Of a DNA stretch of 64,000 nt, positions 18,169 through 26,015 are shown one piece after another (the stretch's first letter is position 1; every line of letters begins with the position of its first letter). The translations under genes and the position numbers were made by a program. Under the pieces are notes generated by a model. It searched no databases and was not told the DNA's origin. It saw nothing but the letters and a program-made list of their open reading frames with translations. This stretch comes from QPIN01 sp965224575 (GTDB lineage Bacteria; Pseudomonadota; Gammaproteobacteria; Methylococcales; Methylomonadaceae), in assembly GCA_965224575.1 (NCBI GenBank), contig CBDCZQ010000006.1:1488001-1552000 (forward strand), read 5' to 3'.

Positions 18169-19233
18169 ATGACAGCTTTAAAAAATGATATTTTCATTAA
18201 AACGTTACTTAAACAACCGGTTGATAGAACGCCTGTCTGGATGATGAGACAGGCAGGACGTTATTTGCCTGAATATAGGGCTGTCCGTGCAAAAGCAGGT
18301 AGTTTTTTAGATTTGTGTACTAACCCCGAGTTAGCTTGCGAAGTGACTTTACAGCCGTTAGAGCGGTTTGATTTTGATGCGGCAATATTATTCTCGGATA
18401 TTCTAACAATTCCTGATGCAATGGGTTTAGGGTTATTCTTTAGTGAAGGCGAAGGGCCAAAATTTAGAAATCCTGTTAGAACTGAAAATGATATCCGGAA
18501 TTTACCTATTCCCGATCCTGGCAGTGATTTGAGTTATGTTATTGATGCAGTCAGCTTAATCAGAAAAAATTTGCAGGGTAAAGTACCTTTGATAGGTTTT
18601 TCTGGAAGTCCTTGGACGCTTGCTACTTATATGGTTGAAGGTAGTAGTAGTAAAAGTTTTGAGAAAGTTAAGGGGTTGATGTATCAACAACCTAAGTTAA
18701 TGCATCTTATGTTAGATAAGCTTGCTCAATCTGTTGCTTTGTATTTGAATGCTCAAATAGAAGCAGGCGCGCAAGCCGTCATGGTCTTTGATACATGGGG
18801 CGGTATGTTATCTACCGAAGACTATTTAGAATTCTCATTAAATTATGCAAAGCAAGTTCGTTCTTTACTTAATACGAATAGAGATGGAATAGAAGTTCCG
18901 ACTCTTTTTTTCACAAAAGGTGGCGGATTGTGGTTAGAGAAAATGGTTGATGCCGGATATAGTGCTTTAGGTTTAGATTGGCAAACAGATATTTCAAGAG
19001 CAAGAGATCGGGTAGGAGAACAAGTGGCACTACAAGGAAATATGGACCCTATTGCATTATATGGGGAACCAGAGTTGATAAGAGAAAAAGTTAAATCAAT
19101 TTTGCAAAAATATGGACAAGGCTCAGGGCATGTTTTTAATTTAGGGCATGGGATTTTGCCTGATGTGAACCCCGAACATGTCAAGGCAATGGTCGATGCT
19201 GTGCATGAATTTAGTCCTCAATACCATTTGTGA
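18169..19233 (+). CDS. hemE: Uroporphyrinogen decarboxylase
   Basis: 354 residues, standard length. It has the signature PVWMMRQAGRYLPEYR near the N-terminus, FSDILTIPDAMGLGL, GFSGSPWTLATYMVEG and FNLGHGILPDVNPEHV near the end. It decarboxylates uroporphyrinogen III to coproporphyrinogen III in heme synthesis. It starts eight bases after the damX-like stop, so it probably ends that transcription unit. A MITE lies immediately downstream (from 19239), ahead of the nearest terminator. Confidence 0.97.
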   Translation: MTALKNDIFIKTLLKQPVDRTPVWMMRQAGRYLPEYRAVRAKAGSFLDLCTNPELACEVTLQPLERFDFDAAILFSDILTIPDAMGLGLFFSEGEGPKFRNPVRTENDIRNLPIPDPGSDLSYVIDAVSLIRKNLQGKVPLIGFSGSPWTLATYMVEGSSSKSFEKVKGLMYQQPKLMHLMLDKLAQSVALYLNAQIEAGAQAVMVFDTWGGMLSTEDYLEFSLNYAKQVRSLLNTNRDGIEVPTLFFTKGGGLWLEKMVDAGYSALGLDWQTDISRARDRVGEQVALQGNMDPIALYGEPELIREKVKSILQKYGQGSGHVFNLGHGILPDVNPEHVKAMVDAVHEFSPQYHL

Positions 19234-19238
19234 AGTAA

Positions 19239-19483
19239 TAAGTACCCAAGTAAAATTATTTTAACGGTTTTACTTGTACTAAAAGCATAAGAACCGCTAA
19301 AGCTTTTCTAATCTTTTTTATCCTCTTCTTCGTTGTAAAAATAGTTTCGTAGCTTGCTATGAGCCTATTTTTACGCCTCGACAATTGCTCCTGCATTGTT
19401 CTAGCTACACACATCCATGTGTTAGTTGAATAGAACAAAAAATCCTGCGTAAAACAGTCAAAATAATTTTATTTGGGTACTTA
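19239..19483. mobile_element. MITE, family A (complete copy, about 245 bp)
   Basis: Left end TAAGTACCCAAGTAAAATT and right end AATTTTATTTGGGTACTTA are inverted repeats of about 24 bases with one mismatch. TA at both tips could be the target duplication, which would suggest an IS630/Tc1-type helper, though that is inferred. The inside has no credible gene; a 60-codon minus-strand frame at 19256-19438 is a by-product. It sits five bases after the hemE stop. A degraded relative lies at 21391-21515. Confidence 0.8.
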
Positions 19484-19523
19484 AATATCCGTATATAAAA
19501 CTAAAGCCAGCTTTTTAAACAAT

Positions 19524-19560
19524 AAAAACCCCAAGTATAAATATATATTTGGGGTTTTTA
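19524..19560. terminator. Bidirectional intrinsic terminator between hemE and the small exported protein
   Basis: AAAAACCCCAA ... TTGGGGTTTTT stem around an AT-rich loop, with T runs on both strands. It serves hemE (plus) and the convergent gene ending at 19577 (minus). Confidence 0.8.
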
Positions 19561-19576
19561 AATAACGTATCTTAAA

Positions 19577-19888
19577 TTAATCAAGAGCAGATTTTGCTCC
19601 GTCCATAGCCCCTTCTGTTGCGCCTTCAGTGATAGAACCACTTTTTGCACCCTCTACTGCACCTTCGACTCCACCTTTTGCTCCATCAGTCACTACTTCT
19701 TTTGCAGTGTCAGTAATTGAACCGTCTTGTAATTTATCAGAGGCTTTTTTTGCAGTGCCTAGGTTATCAGCTGTTTCTTTTGTCTCTTTTGCCGTTTCAG
19801 CAGTACTCGTGACATCGCCTAAATTTAGAGCCATGGTATTTTGTGAGCTAAGTAAAAAAAGGCTTGTGAAGATTATTTTTTTTAACAT
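19577..19888 (-). CDS. Small exported protein of unknown function, Thr/Ala/Lys/Gly-rich
   Basis: 103 residues from the ATG at 19888, which has AGGAAG seven bases upstream. A longer frame reaching 20035 lacks a ribosome site and would bury the signal peptide. MLKKIIFTSLFLLSSQNTMA is a clear signal sequence. The mature part has low-complexity repeats: TAETAKETKETADN, then DTAKEVVTDGAKGGVEGAVEGAKSGS and a variant GATEGAMDGAKSALD. The alternating small and charged residues suggest a flexible or amphipathic periplasmic protein. I recognise no family. It is transcribed away from the methyltransferase region and ends at a strong terminator. Confidence 0.7.
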   Translation of the reverse strand: MLKKIIFTSLFLLSSQNTMALNLGDVTSTAETAKETKETADNLGTAKKASDKLQDGSITDTAKEVVTDGAKGGVEGAVEGAKSGSITEGATEGAMDGAKSALD

Positions 19889-20331
19889 TTTTTTCTTCCT
19901 GTAAAATAATGAAAGTTGTGGTGAGTGTTTAAGAATAGGGGAGTGTATTGAAGAACTGGCTGGAGAGCCAGCTTGACTGGCTAAGAAGCTTTGTGTCCCC
20001 TGCTTCTTGGTGAGATGGTATTGTTCCATCATCACTAGTTTATCTCTTAAGCAGAATATGAGCCAGTTTTTTTTAGGGAATGATAAGTTACTATAATATG
20101 ATTAATTTTTTGCCGTGCTTAGTGTATCAATTAAAAGAAGCTTGAACAGTGGATAAGTAAAATAGTTTTAAACGTCGTTATTTGGAGACGTTGTTATTTG
20201 TATTTAAGGCGCTAAAAATGGAAACGTAACGATAAAAATTTTTTCTTGAACTAAAATAAGATGATAAATCAACTAATTTGTTTAAGATTATCACGTAGTT
20301 TAGGAGCAGTGCCACAAAAATGGTGACTCTA
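19889..20331. other. Non-coding gap upstream of the small exported protein
   Basis: About 440 bases without a convincing gene. Short hairpins are visible: CTGGCT-GGAG-AGCCAG near 19952-19967 and AACGTC/GACGTT near 20170-20191. The latter could weakly terminate the methyltransferase transcript but lacks a T run. Confidence 0.5.
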
Positions 20332-21210
20332 TTATTCTAGTAGCTTGCTGTGTAATCCTCCAAGACGAAAAAAAGTACGTAAATTAGCAAGATCTGTTTT
20401 ATGATGATCAGGAAGATTATCGCGAAAAGCATGAAGTTGCTCAATAATTCCTTGATTACTCTTATCGGAGCGAGAATGGCTTTTGATTGCGACCATAAAA
20501 GGTGCTAAAAAAGTTGAATACAGATAAGCTTCTTTGAGGTGTTTTGATGTTAGCCTTTTAAAATCTTCTAATAAAAAGGCTGCTCGCAAGGAGTAGAGAT
20601 AATCTAAAGTAAAAAGCTCAGGTTGAGAATCTGAGTACTGATATGCAAAATCAGTTATAGATTTTTCAGATTTTAAATGACCAAAATCAACAAGATAAAG
20701 CCCCCCGTTTTTTTTAAGAATGCGATCAATTTCTGAAAATGTTTTCTCCAAAGCAACTTCATTTGGTAAGTGATGTAAGGCAACAGTAGAAATAACGGCA
20801 TCTATTGACTGGTTGCCAAAAAATGAAAGAGCAGTGATATCTCCCTTATGAAATTCAACGTTCTTCAATCCTTGTTCAGTAATATAGTTTTGAGCCTTTT
20901 CTAGCATAGCTGTCGAAAGATCGACACCAATGAAATTTGTTTTTGGGTTTAACCTGGCAACCATCGCTAGTTGAGTTGCTGGGCCGCAACCTAAGTCTAC
21001 AACTGTATCGCCTGAATGTATAATTCCACATATTTGTGCGCAATGAAACAAATAAACAGGCGCCATAACGCCATCTTCACGACCTGCGCGAGTGTAAGCT
21101 AAAACTTTTTCAGGGTCATCCATCACAAGATCTGGCTCATTAACTCGTGAACTTCGTTCACGAGTGATTAGTTCGCGTAGTAATGTTTTAAGAACTGATA
21201 TGCTTGGCAT
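20332..21210 (-). CDS. Class I SAM-dependent methyltransferase
   Basis: 292 residues from ATG 21210, chosen because CGGAGAA lies eight bases upstream. The open frame extends to 21255, but those 15 extra codons lie partly inside a MITE. The SAM-binding motif I is VVDLGCGPATQLAMVA (about residues 75-90), followed by FIGVDLSTAMLEKA and DAVISTVALHHLPN, as in UbiE/Methyltransf_11 proteins. The substrate is unknown. The region before the fold (LRELITRERSSRVNEPD) and a C-terminal helical part are not diagnostic. It stands alone, flanked by mobile elements, with its upstream region replaced by MITE sequence. Confidence 0.8.
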   Translation of the reverse strand: MPSISVLKTLLRELITRERSSRVNEPDLVMDDPEKVLAYTRAGREDGVMAPVYLFHCAQICGIIHSGDTVVDLGCGPATQLAMVARLNPKTNFIGVDLSTAMLEKAQNYITEQGLKNVEFHKGDITALSFFGNQSIDAVISTVALHHLPNEVALEKTFSEIDRILKKNGGLYLVDFGHLKSEKSITDFAYQYSDSQPELFTLDYLYSLRAAFLLEDFKRLTSKHLKEAYLYSTFLAPFMVAIKSHSRSDKSNQGIIEQLHAFRDNLPDHHKTDLANLRTFFRLGGLHSKLLE

Positions 21211-21230
21211 TTTGAAATTCTCCGCTGGTA

Positions 21231-21393
21231 TTAAGGAACCTCTGATCAAGTCCAATTATTTTTAGCTTGCTAAACTGCCGATATTTTCCACGAAGATCGG
21301 TGGAATAGAGTGACTATTACGTCTCACTTCGTGAAAAATAGCGACAGTTTTTTCTGCGCTAAATTCTAATCAACTTAATCAGAGATTCCTTAA
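21231..21393. mobile_element. MITE, family B (about 163 bp, folds into one long hairpin)
   Basis: Ends are TTAAGGAACCTCTGATCAAG and CTTAATCAGAGATTCCTTAA, inverted with two differences. The pairing continues inside: AACTGCCGATATTTTCCACG against CGTGAAAAATAGCGACAGTT, so nearly the whole element is palindromic. TTAA is present at both tips. The ends resemble those of some IS5-group elements, from memory only. It lies 20 bases upstream of the methyltransferase start, and its right tip merges with a family A remnant. Confidence 0.8.
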
Positions 21394-21515
21394 GTACCGA
21401 AGCTAAATTATTTTAGCGATTTTACTTGTACTAAAAGTATAAGAACCACTAAAGCTCTTCTAGTCTTTTTTAACATCTTTGCTGTTGCATAAACAGTTAC
21501 GCAGCTTTATGATAA
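21391..21515. mobile_element. Truncated, diverged copy of MITE family A
   Basis: Starts TAAGTACCGAAGCTAAATT and then follows the family A copy at 19239 for about 120 bases, for example the shared ACTTGTACTAAAAG and ATAAGAACC segments, with scattered substitutions. The right half and right inverted repeat are missing. It ends next to the stop codon of the oxidoreductase at 21520. Confidence 0.7.
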
Positions 21516-21519
21516 TGAT

Positions 21520-22374
21520 TTAAACCTTTTTCAATCGATACAACGCAGAAATGTCTTCATCTGCATAACCTTGCTCAATTAACTTTTCGTAGTCTGTTAA
21601 AGTTTGTTCTATTAAGTTTGTAACAGCCCCTGATTGTTGTGCCATATTTTTACAAATGACTAAATCTTTATGGTGTAAGGCTACTTTAAAACCAGGCCTA
21701 AATATTTCTTGTAGCATACTTGTTCCTCTGTTTTGTAGAAACCAGTTGCTTGCCGCTCCACCTGAAATTACATCAATCACAGCATTCATTTCTAAACCTT
21801 GTGATTGACCAAAAGCTAATGCTTCAGTAACAGCTTGATTTATACCCGCAGCCATTATCTGATTAACAGCTTTGGCTCCTTGGCCTGAACCAGTTTGTCC
21901 AATATAAATAATTCGTGAACCTATTACCTCTAAAACGGGGAGTACCTTTTTTAAGGTTTTTTTATCACCACCGACCATAATGGCAAGTGATCCATTTTTT
22001 GCACCTTCTGCACCGCCCGAAACTGGAGCATCAAGGTATGAAACTTGTTTTTTGGTTAAAATTTTTGCGGCCTTTTGAGCAGTTTCCATACTGATAGTTG
22101 ATAAATCAATGACAACAGTGTTCGGTTTTATAGTTTCAGCTATTGCATTTATCATTTGTAAAACATCTACATCCTTTGATACGCAGATCAGAACAATATC
22201 AACTTGCCCTGCTAGTTCCTGAGGGGAAGAACATGGGGTTAAATTTAACTCCTTACCAAAATCCGTAGCTTTCTTGCTAGTTCTGTTATAAATAGCGACA
22301 AGTAAACCTGATTTAGCAATATTTCGTGCCATTCCAAGTCCCATTGTTCCCAAGCCTATTATGCCTACTTTCAT
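21520..22374 (-). CDS. NAD(P)-dependent beta-hydroxyacid dehydrogenase family oxidoreductase (GarR/HIBADH-like)
   Basis: 284 residues. The N-terminal Rossmann motif is GLGTMGLGMARNIAKSG. VIDLSTISMETAQK and YLDAPVSGGAEGAKNGSLAIMVGG are the family substrate-binding segment. GAKAVNQIMAAGINQAVTEA contains the catalytic Lys near residue 168. The family includes tartronate semialdehyde reductase, 3-hydroxyisobutyrate dehydrogenase and glyoxylate/succinic semialdehyde reductases, and the exact substrate cannot be told from sequence alone. In C1-using bacteria a glyoxylate/hydroxypyruvate role is plausible. It overlaps batD by four bases and so ends the Bat operon transcript. Confidence 0.85.
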   Translation of the reverse strand: MKVGIIGLGTMGLGMARNIAKSGLLVAIYNRTSKKATDFGKELNLTPCSSPQELAGQVDIVLICVSKDVDVLQMINAIAETIKPNTVVIDLSTISMETAQKAAKILTKKQVSYLDAPVSGGAEGAKNGSLAIMVGGDKKTLKKVLPVLEVIGSRIIYIGQTGSGQGAKAVNQIMAAGINQAVTEALAFGQSQGLEMNAVIDVISGGAASNWFLQNRGTSMLQEIFRPGFKVALHHKDLVICKNMAQQSGAVTNLIEQTLTDYEKLIEQGYADEDISALYRLKKV

Positions 22375-24209
22375 ATCTTATAAAGTGGTTCCAGGGTGTT
22401 ATCTACTTTTTTGTTTAATCTCTCCAGTGCATTGTTTTCTGCTAAAGCCTGGAATAGTTTTTTACCTTCCCAATATGCCAATGGTTTTGTCGAATATAAA
22501 TTATTGTTTATTTTAATAATTTGTTCGCTTAAACGAAATTCACAGTGAGATGCAATAGTTGATAAATTAGTTTCATTAAATTTTAGTCTCCCCCAGTCTA
22601 ATAATGCATTTTTAGCTTCTACCTGATTATTATCTTTACATGCTTGTTTGATTGTTTTAATGATTTCTTTCAGTTTTAACTGTTTAGGATTAATTGGCAC
22701 TATTTCATCTTTTGGAGAGTTTTTATTAAAAAACAAGGAGGTTGAAAGCCAGCCACAAGCGAGGAAAAGAGAAAACCATTTCCAAAAATTATTTTCTACT
22801 TTGTGAACAACTGGTTCAGGTTTAGTTGTTTCAAGTTGTGTGGGAGATAGAGTCTGGTTGTTAGAAGAGGGTTGAGCAGAAGAAATTGCAGTAACAATTG
22901 TTTCTGGGATTGTTGCTACTTCCATTTTCTGAGTTTTAGTATTAAACCAAGGTATTTCTATTGCTGGTAGAGTATAGTTTCCAGGCTCTGATGGAATATA
23001 AGCTATTTTTTGTTCTCTTAGGGAAATTAAGCCATCTGCATTTTTTTGTTCTTTTAAACTAGGTTGGTCTGAATAAGTCTTTAATTTATAATCTGCGGAT
23101 TCTGTGTGCAAATCAGGTAGTTGGGCTGACATGGTGCCTTTAGCTAAGATAGTTAAAGTTCGTGTTAACGGTTCCCCTGTCTTTATTTGATGAATATCCC
23201 CTGACCACTTTTCCTCAAGATAAAGTTGTTCAGATGGAATCCAGTGTTTTCCAGAGAAGCCTTTGGGTGCGGGTTTGACTTTTAGTGTAATTTCTTTTGA
23301 GCTTACTCGTTTTGTAGTAGTTTGTCGGGAGTTGAAGAAACCATTAAAGCTAGGGCGATTGTTAGAAATTACATTGGCAGTTAACACTAGGGGTTTAATT
23401 GTTTTAGTACCACTTTTTTGAGGAAAAATTGCGTATTTCCTCTCTGTAACAAGATAGTTAACTCCACTTAGTTCAGTATTATAATTTTTGTCTTCACCTA
23501 TTTGTTCAATAATGGCATCTGTCAGTTTAGGTTCATTTAAACTTGCTTGTGATATTTGTACTCTTTGAAAAAACCGAAGAGTATAAATAACTTGTGCTTG
23601 AACATAAGGTGTTAGAGAAGAAACGCTAACATCTAAAAATAAATCTTGATTGTTGGTATTGTTTTGGCTGTTGTTAGTATTTTTAGTGATTAATAGTGTG
23701 GCAGGTTGGCTGACATCATTGCCGAAAGAAATGGAGGGGATAGACAGACTACCTGTTTTCTTAGCCATAACATTCAATATCCATTGAATAGTCCGTCTAT
23801 ATCTTCCATTGACTAATGAATTTTGTCTTTGTTGGGCCTCGTTTAATATTGTAAAGTTTTCTTCCAAAGGGCTAAAATCAGGTTGACCATCAGGTGGTTG
23901 AGTTGAAGTAAATATTATTTGAAATGATTCATTAATATTGACGGGGGTTCGGTCTACAGTAGTTCTAATTTCTGTTGCGAAAACCATTTGGCTTGAAATA
24001 AAAAACAAAACTAAACTTAGGCAACTAGAAGCAAATAACCGACCCATCTTACTTGCCTTTTTATCCGTCTTCAATCTTATTGATTCGGTTATATAGCCAG
24101 CTTTGCGCCCTGCATAAGAAGATTGAATATAAACAAAAATTTTTCGTAAAATGGGTGGGTTATTTATTTCCAGCTGCCTTATGATTTGAGAGTAATTTTT
24201 TTTATACAT
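22371..24209 (-). CDS. batD: BatD-like protein (oxygen-tolerance family)
   Basis: 612 residues as drawn. MGRLFASSCLSLVLFF from residue 55 (ATG at 24047) is a canonical signal peptide, so the true start may be 24047, giving 558 residues. The 54 residues ahead of it have no good ribosome site. The mature part begins EIRTTVDRTPVNINESFQI, typical of BatD, with repeated immunoglobulin-like periplasmic domains. A Ser/Thr/Gln-rich linker, one membrane helix (FWKWFSLFLACGWLSTSLFF) and a cytoplasmic C-terminal tail follow. In the Bat operon it works with BatA and BatB at the inner membrane; the biochemical role is not settled. Confidence 0.85.
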   Translation of the reverse strand: MYKKNYSQIIRQLEINNPPILRKIFVYIQSSYAGRKAGYITESIRLKTDKKASKMGRLFASSCLSLVLFFISSQMVFATEIRTTVDRTPVNINESFQIIFTSTQPPDGQPDFSPLEENFTILNEAQQRQNSLVNGRYRRTIQWILNVMAKKTGSLSIPSISFGNDVSQPATLLITKNTNNSQNNTNNQDLFLDVSVSSLTPYVQAQVIYTLRFFQRVQISQASLNEPKLTDAIIEQIGEDKNYNTELSGVNYLVTERKYAIFPQKSGTKTIKPLVLTANVISNNRPSFNGFFNSRQTTTKRVSSKEITLKVKPAPKGFSGKHWIPSEQLYLEEKWSGDIHQIKTGEPLTRTLTILAKGTMSAQLPDLHTESADYKLKTYSDQPSLKEQKNADGLISLREQKIAYIPSEPGNYTLPAIEIPWFNTKTQKMEVATIPETIVTAISSAQPSSNNQTLSPTQLETTKPEPVVHKVENNFWKWFSLFLACGWLSTSLFFNKNSPKDEIVPINPKQLKLKEIIKTIKQACKDNNQVEAKNALLDWGRLKFNETNLSTIASHCEFRLSEQIIKINNNLYSTKPLAYWEGKKLFQALAENNALERLNKKVDNTLEPLYKI

Positions 24210-24215
24210 TATCTT

Positions 24216-26015
24216 TTATTGGTTGCGCTGTTTGTATTGGTATTTGAATTTACGTTTCAATAAACCAGCGGGATCGTCAGGTATCCGGTTAAGCCATTGC
24301 TCATTGGCTTGTTTTGATTCGTCATATTCTAAATCTTTTGCTACTGGTATGGCCTCGGGCTTTTTAGTATCTTTAAGGTCTTTTGAATCATCAGATTCGG
24401 ATTTTTCCACAGATTGTTGTTTTGATTTCTTGGAATCGGCAGTTTGCTTAGAGTTTTTTTCTGATTTTTCCTGCTTAGATTTATTCTTGTTGTCAGACTG
24501 TTTTGAATCGCTATCCTTCTCTTTATTCTCTTTATTCTCTTTATTCTCTTTATTCTCTTTATTCTCTTTATTCTCTTTATTCTCTTTATTCTCTTTATTC
24601 TCTTTATTCTCTTTATTCTCTTTATCGCTTTGCTGTTGATTTTTTTGTTGTTTTTCTAGCTCTTTTTCCACTTGTTGAATATTGTATTTAGCATCTTCAT
24701 TAGCGGGGTCTTTTTGTAAAGATTTTTTATAGGATTCTATAGCCTCGGCTAACTTACCAGATTTAGCCAAGGCATTACCTAAGTTATAGAGCCCAGTGGA
24801 AGATTGATCATTTTGCAATGTAGAAATAGTTTGATCATATTGTCCAGCTTTATATTGTGCAGCAGCTTTCCATTGTGGTTGACTAAATTTATCTGCAGCT
24901 TGTTGGTAATTTTTTTGAGTAAATGCTTGATGAGCTGCTTGGTCAGGTGTTTCCCATAAATCATTCCATTCCAGTGCGTAACTTGCTTTAGGGAAAGGCA
25001 ACAAACAAAGCAACGCTAACGATAATAAGCCTTTTCTAAAAAAGAGGGCGGCGAAAGGTAAAACAATTAATAATAACCATGGTCCTTTTTCGTTCCATTG
25101 GTCAATTAATAAATTACTGTCCATGCTGTTTTCATTATTTGTTGGTGTTTGTAGCTGGCTCAGTATCGCTTCAATATCGCTATTATCATTAGTTATTGTT
25201 TTATAAATTCCATTACCTGATTTTGCCAAACGGTCTAACTCGCTGACATTGAGTTTGGGGATACTAATATTTCCTAATACATCTTTAAAAAAACCTCCAC
25301 TGGCTTTTTTAATTGGGGCACCACTTTCTGTGCCTACTCCAAGGATAGATAAGTGATAACTTGATAGTGATTCAACTTTAGAGATTGATCGCTCAAAATC
25401 AACACCGTCAGTGATTAATAATATTTCACCAGATTGTAGTCCTGCTTGTTTTAATAATTTGACAGCAATTGATAAAGCCAATGAAGTGTTACTTCCTTCG
25501 ACGGGGATAATATCTGTGGTCAATGCTGAAAGTTGATTAGCTATCGTTTCTGTATCAGTAGTTAAGGGAGTAACAGTAAAAGCATCACCGGCGTAAACTA
25601 ATAAAGCGGTTTGACCATCTTTTCGTTGATTTAAAATATCAGCAATTTTATACCTAGCCATGGTTACGCGATCAGGTTTTATATCGGTGGCATCCATAGA
25701 CTGAGATAAGTCTAAAATGATGACTAATGCAGCATCATTTCTAAACACGGGAGAAGGCAGCCTTTCCCAAGTTGGGCCGGCCAAGGCAATGATAATTAAT
25801 AGGCTAGAAAGCCCTCCCAGAAATAAAGCCCAGCGATTTCTCTCTATAGGTCGTTCTTGTAAAATAAAGGGTAATAATTCAGCATCGCATACATTTGACC
25901 AGTTACCTTGATTCAGCTTGTTTTTAAGCAATAAAATATAAATAATGATTGCAGGAACTAAAGATAATAACCAAAAAGGCCTAATAAAATGGAACTCTGC
26001 TATATTCATAACCAC
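24216..26015 (-). CDS. batB: BatB/BatC-type protein: VWA domain, TPRs and a KEN repeat tract
   Basis: 599 residues. Two N-terminal membrane helices flank a von Willebrand A domain with MIDAS LDLSQSMDATD (about residue 95) and ITDGVDFE. Further hydrophobic segments near residue 310-345 follow, then TPR repeats (GLYNLGNALAKSGKLAEAIE, about residues 405-450). A long tract of KEN triplets comes next, then a Lys/Ser/Asp-rich disordered tail. This is the BatB plus BatC fusion seen in many gammaproteobacteria. The KEN tract is encoded by a perfect 9-bp tandem repeat. It overlaps batA by ten bases. Confidence 0.88.
   Translation of the reverse strand: MVMNIAEFHFIRPFWLLSLVPAIIIYILLLKNKLNQGNWSNVCDAELLPFILQERPIERNRWALFLGGLSSLLIIIALAGPTWERLPSPVFRNDAALVIILDLSQSMDATDIKPDRVTMARYKIADILNQRKDGQTALLVYAGDAFTVTPLTTDTETIANQLSALTTDIIPVEGSNTSLALSIAVKLLKQAGLQSGEILLITDGVDFERSISKVESLSSYHLSILGVGTESGAPIKKASGGFFKDVLGNISIPKLNVSELDRLAKSGNGIYKTITNDNSDIEAILSQLQTPTNNENSMDSNLLIDQWNEKGPWLLLIVLPFAALFFRKGLLSLALLCLLPFPKASYALEWNDLWETPDQAAHQAFTQKNYQQAADKFSQPQWKAAAQYKAGQYDQTISTLQNDQSSTGLYNLGNALAKSGKLAEAIESYKKSLQKDPANEDAKYNIQQVEKELEKQQKNQQQSDKENKENKENKENKENKENKENKENKENKENKENKEKDSDSKQSDNKNKSKQEKSEKNSKQTADSKKSKQQSVEKSESDDSKDLKDTKKPEAIPVAKDLEYDESKQANEQWLNRIPDDPAGLLKRKFKYQYKQRNQ
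24521..24619. repeat. Tandem repeat, 9-bp unit, 11 perfect copies inside batB
   Basis: CTTTATTCT is repeated 11 times without a mismatch, with partial units on both sides (about 24518-24625). On the coding strand it reads AAAGAGAATAAA..., giving Lys-Glu-Asn repeats. Since the unit is a multiple of three, copy-number change would alter length but not frame. Confidence 0.97.

Noticed and set aside
19256..19438. 60-codon minus-strand frame after hemE
   Set aside because: It lies wholly within MITE family A, and the diverged copy does not preserve the frame.
21211..21255. 15-codon N-terminal extension of the methyltransferase
   Set aside because: The extension has no ribosome site and is partly made of MITE family B sequence. 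ATG 21210 has CGGAGAA at the right distance.
24521..24619. The 9-bp repeat as a CRISPR array
   Set aside because: The units are contiguous with no spacers and are read in frame as protein.
24223..24691. Plus-strand frames with FSLFSLFSL or SLYSLY repeats
   Set aside because: These are reverse reads of the 9-bp tandem repeat in batB; the conserved batB protein is on the other strand.
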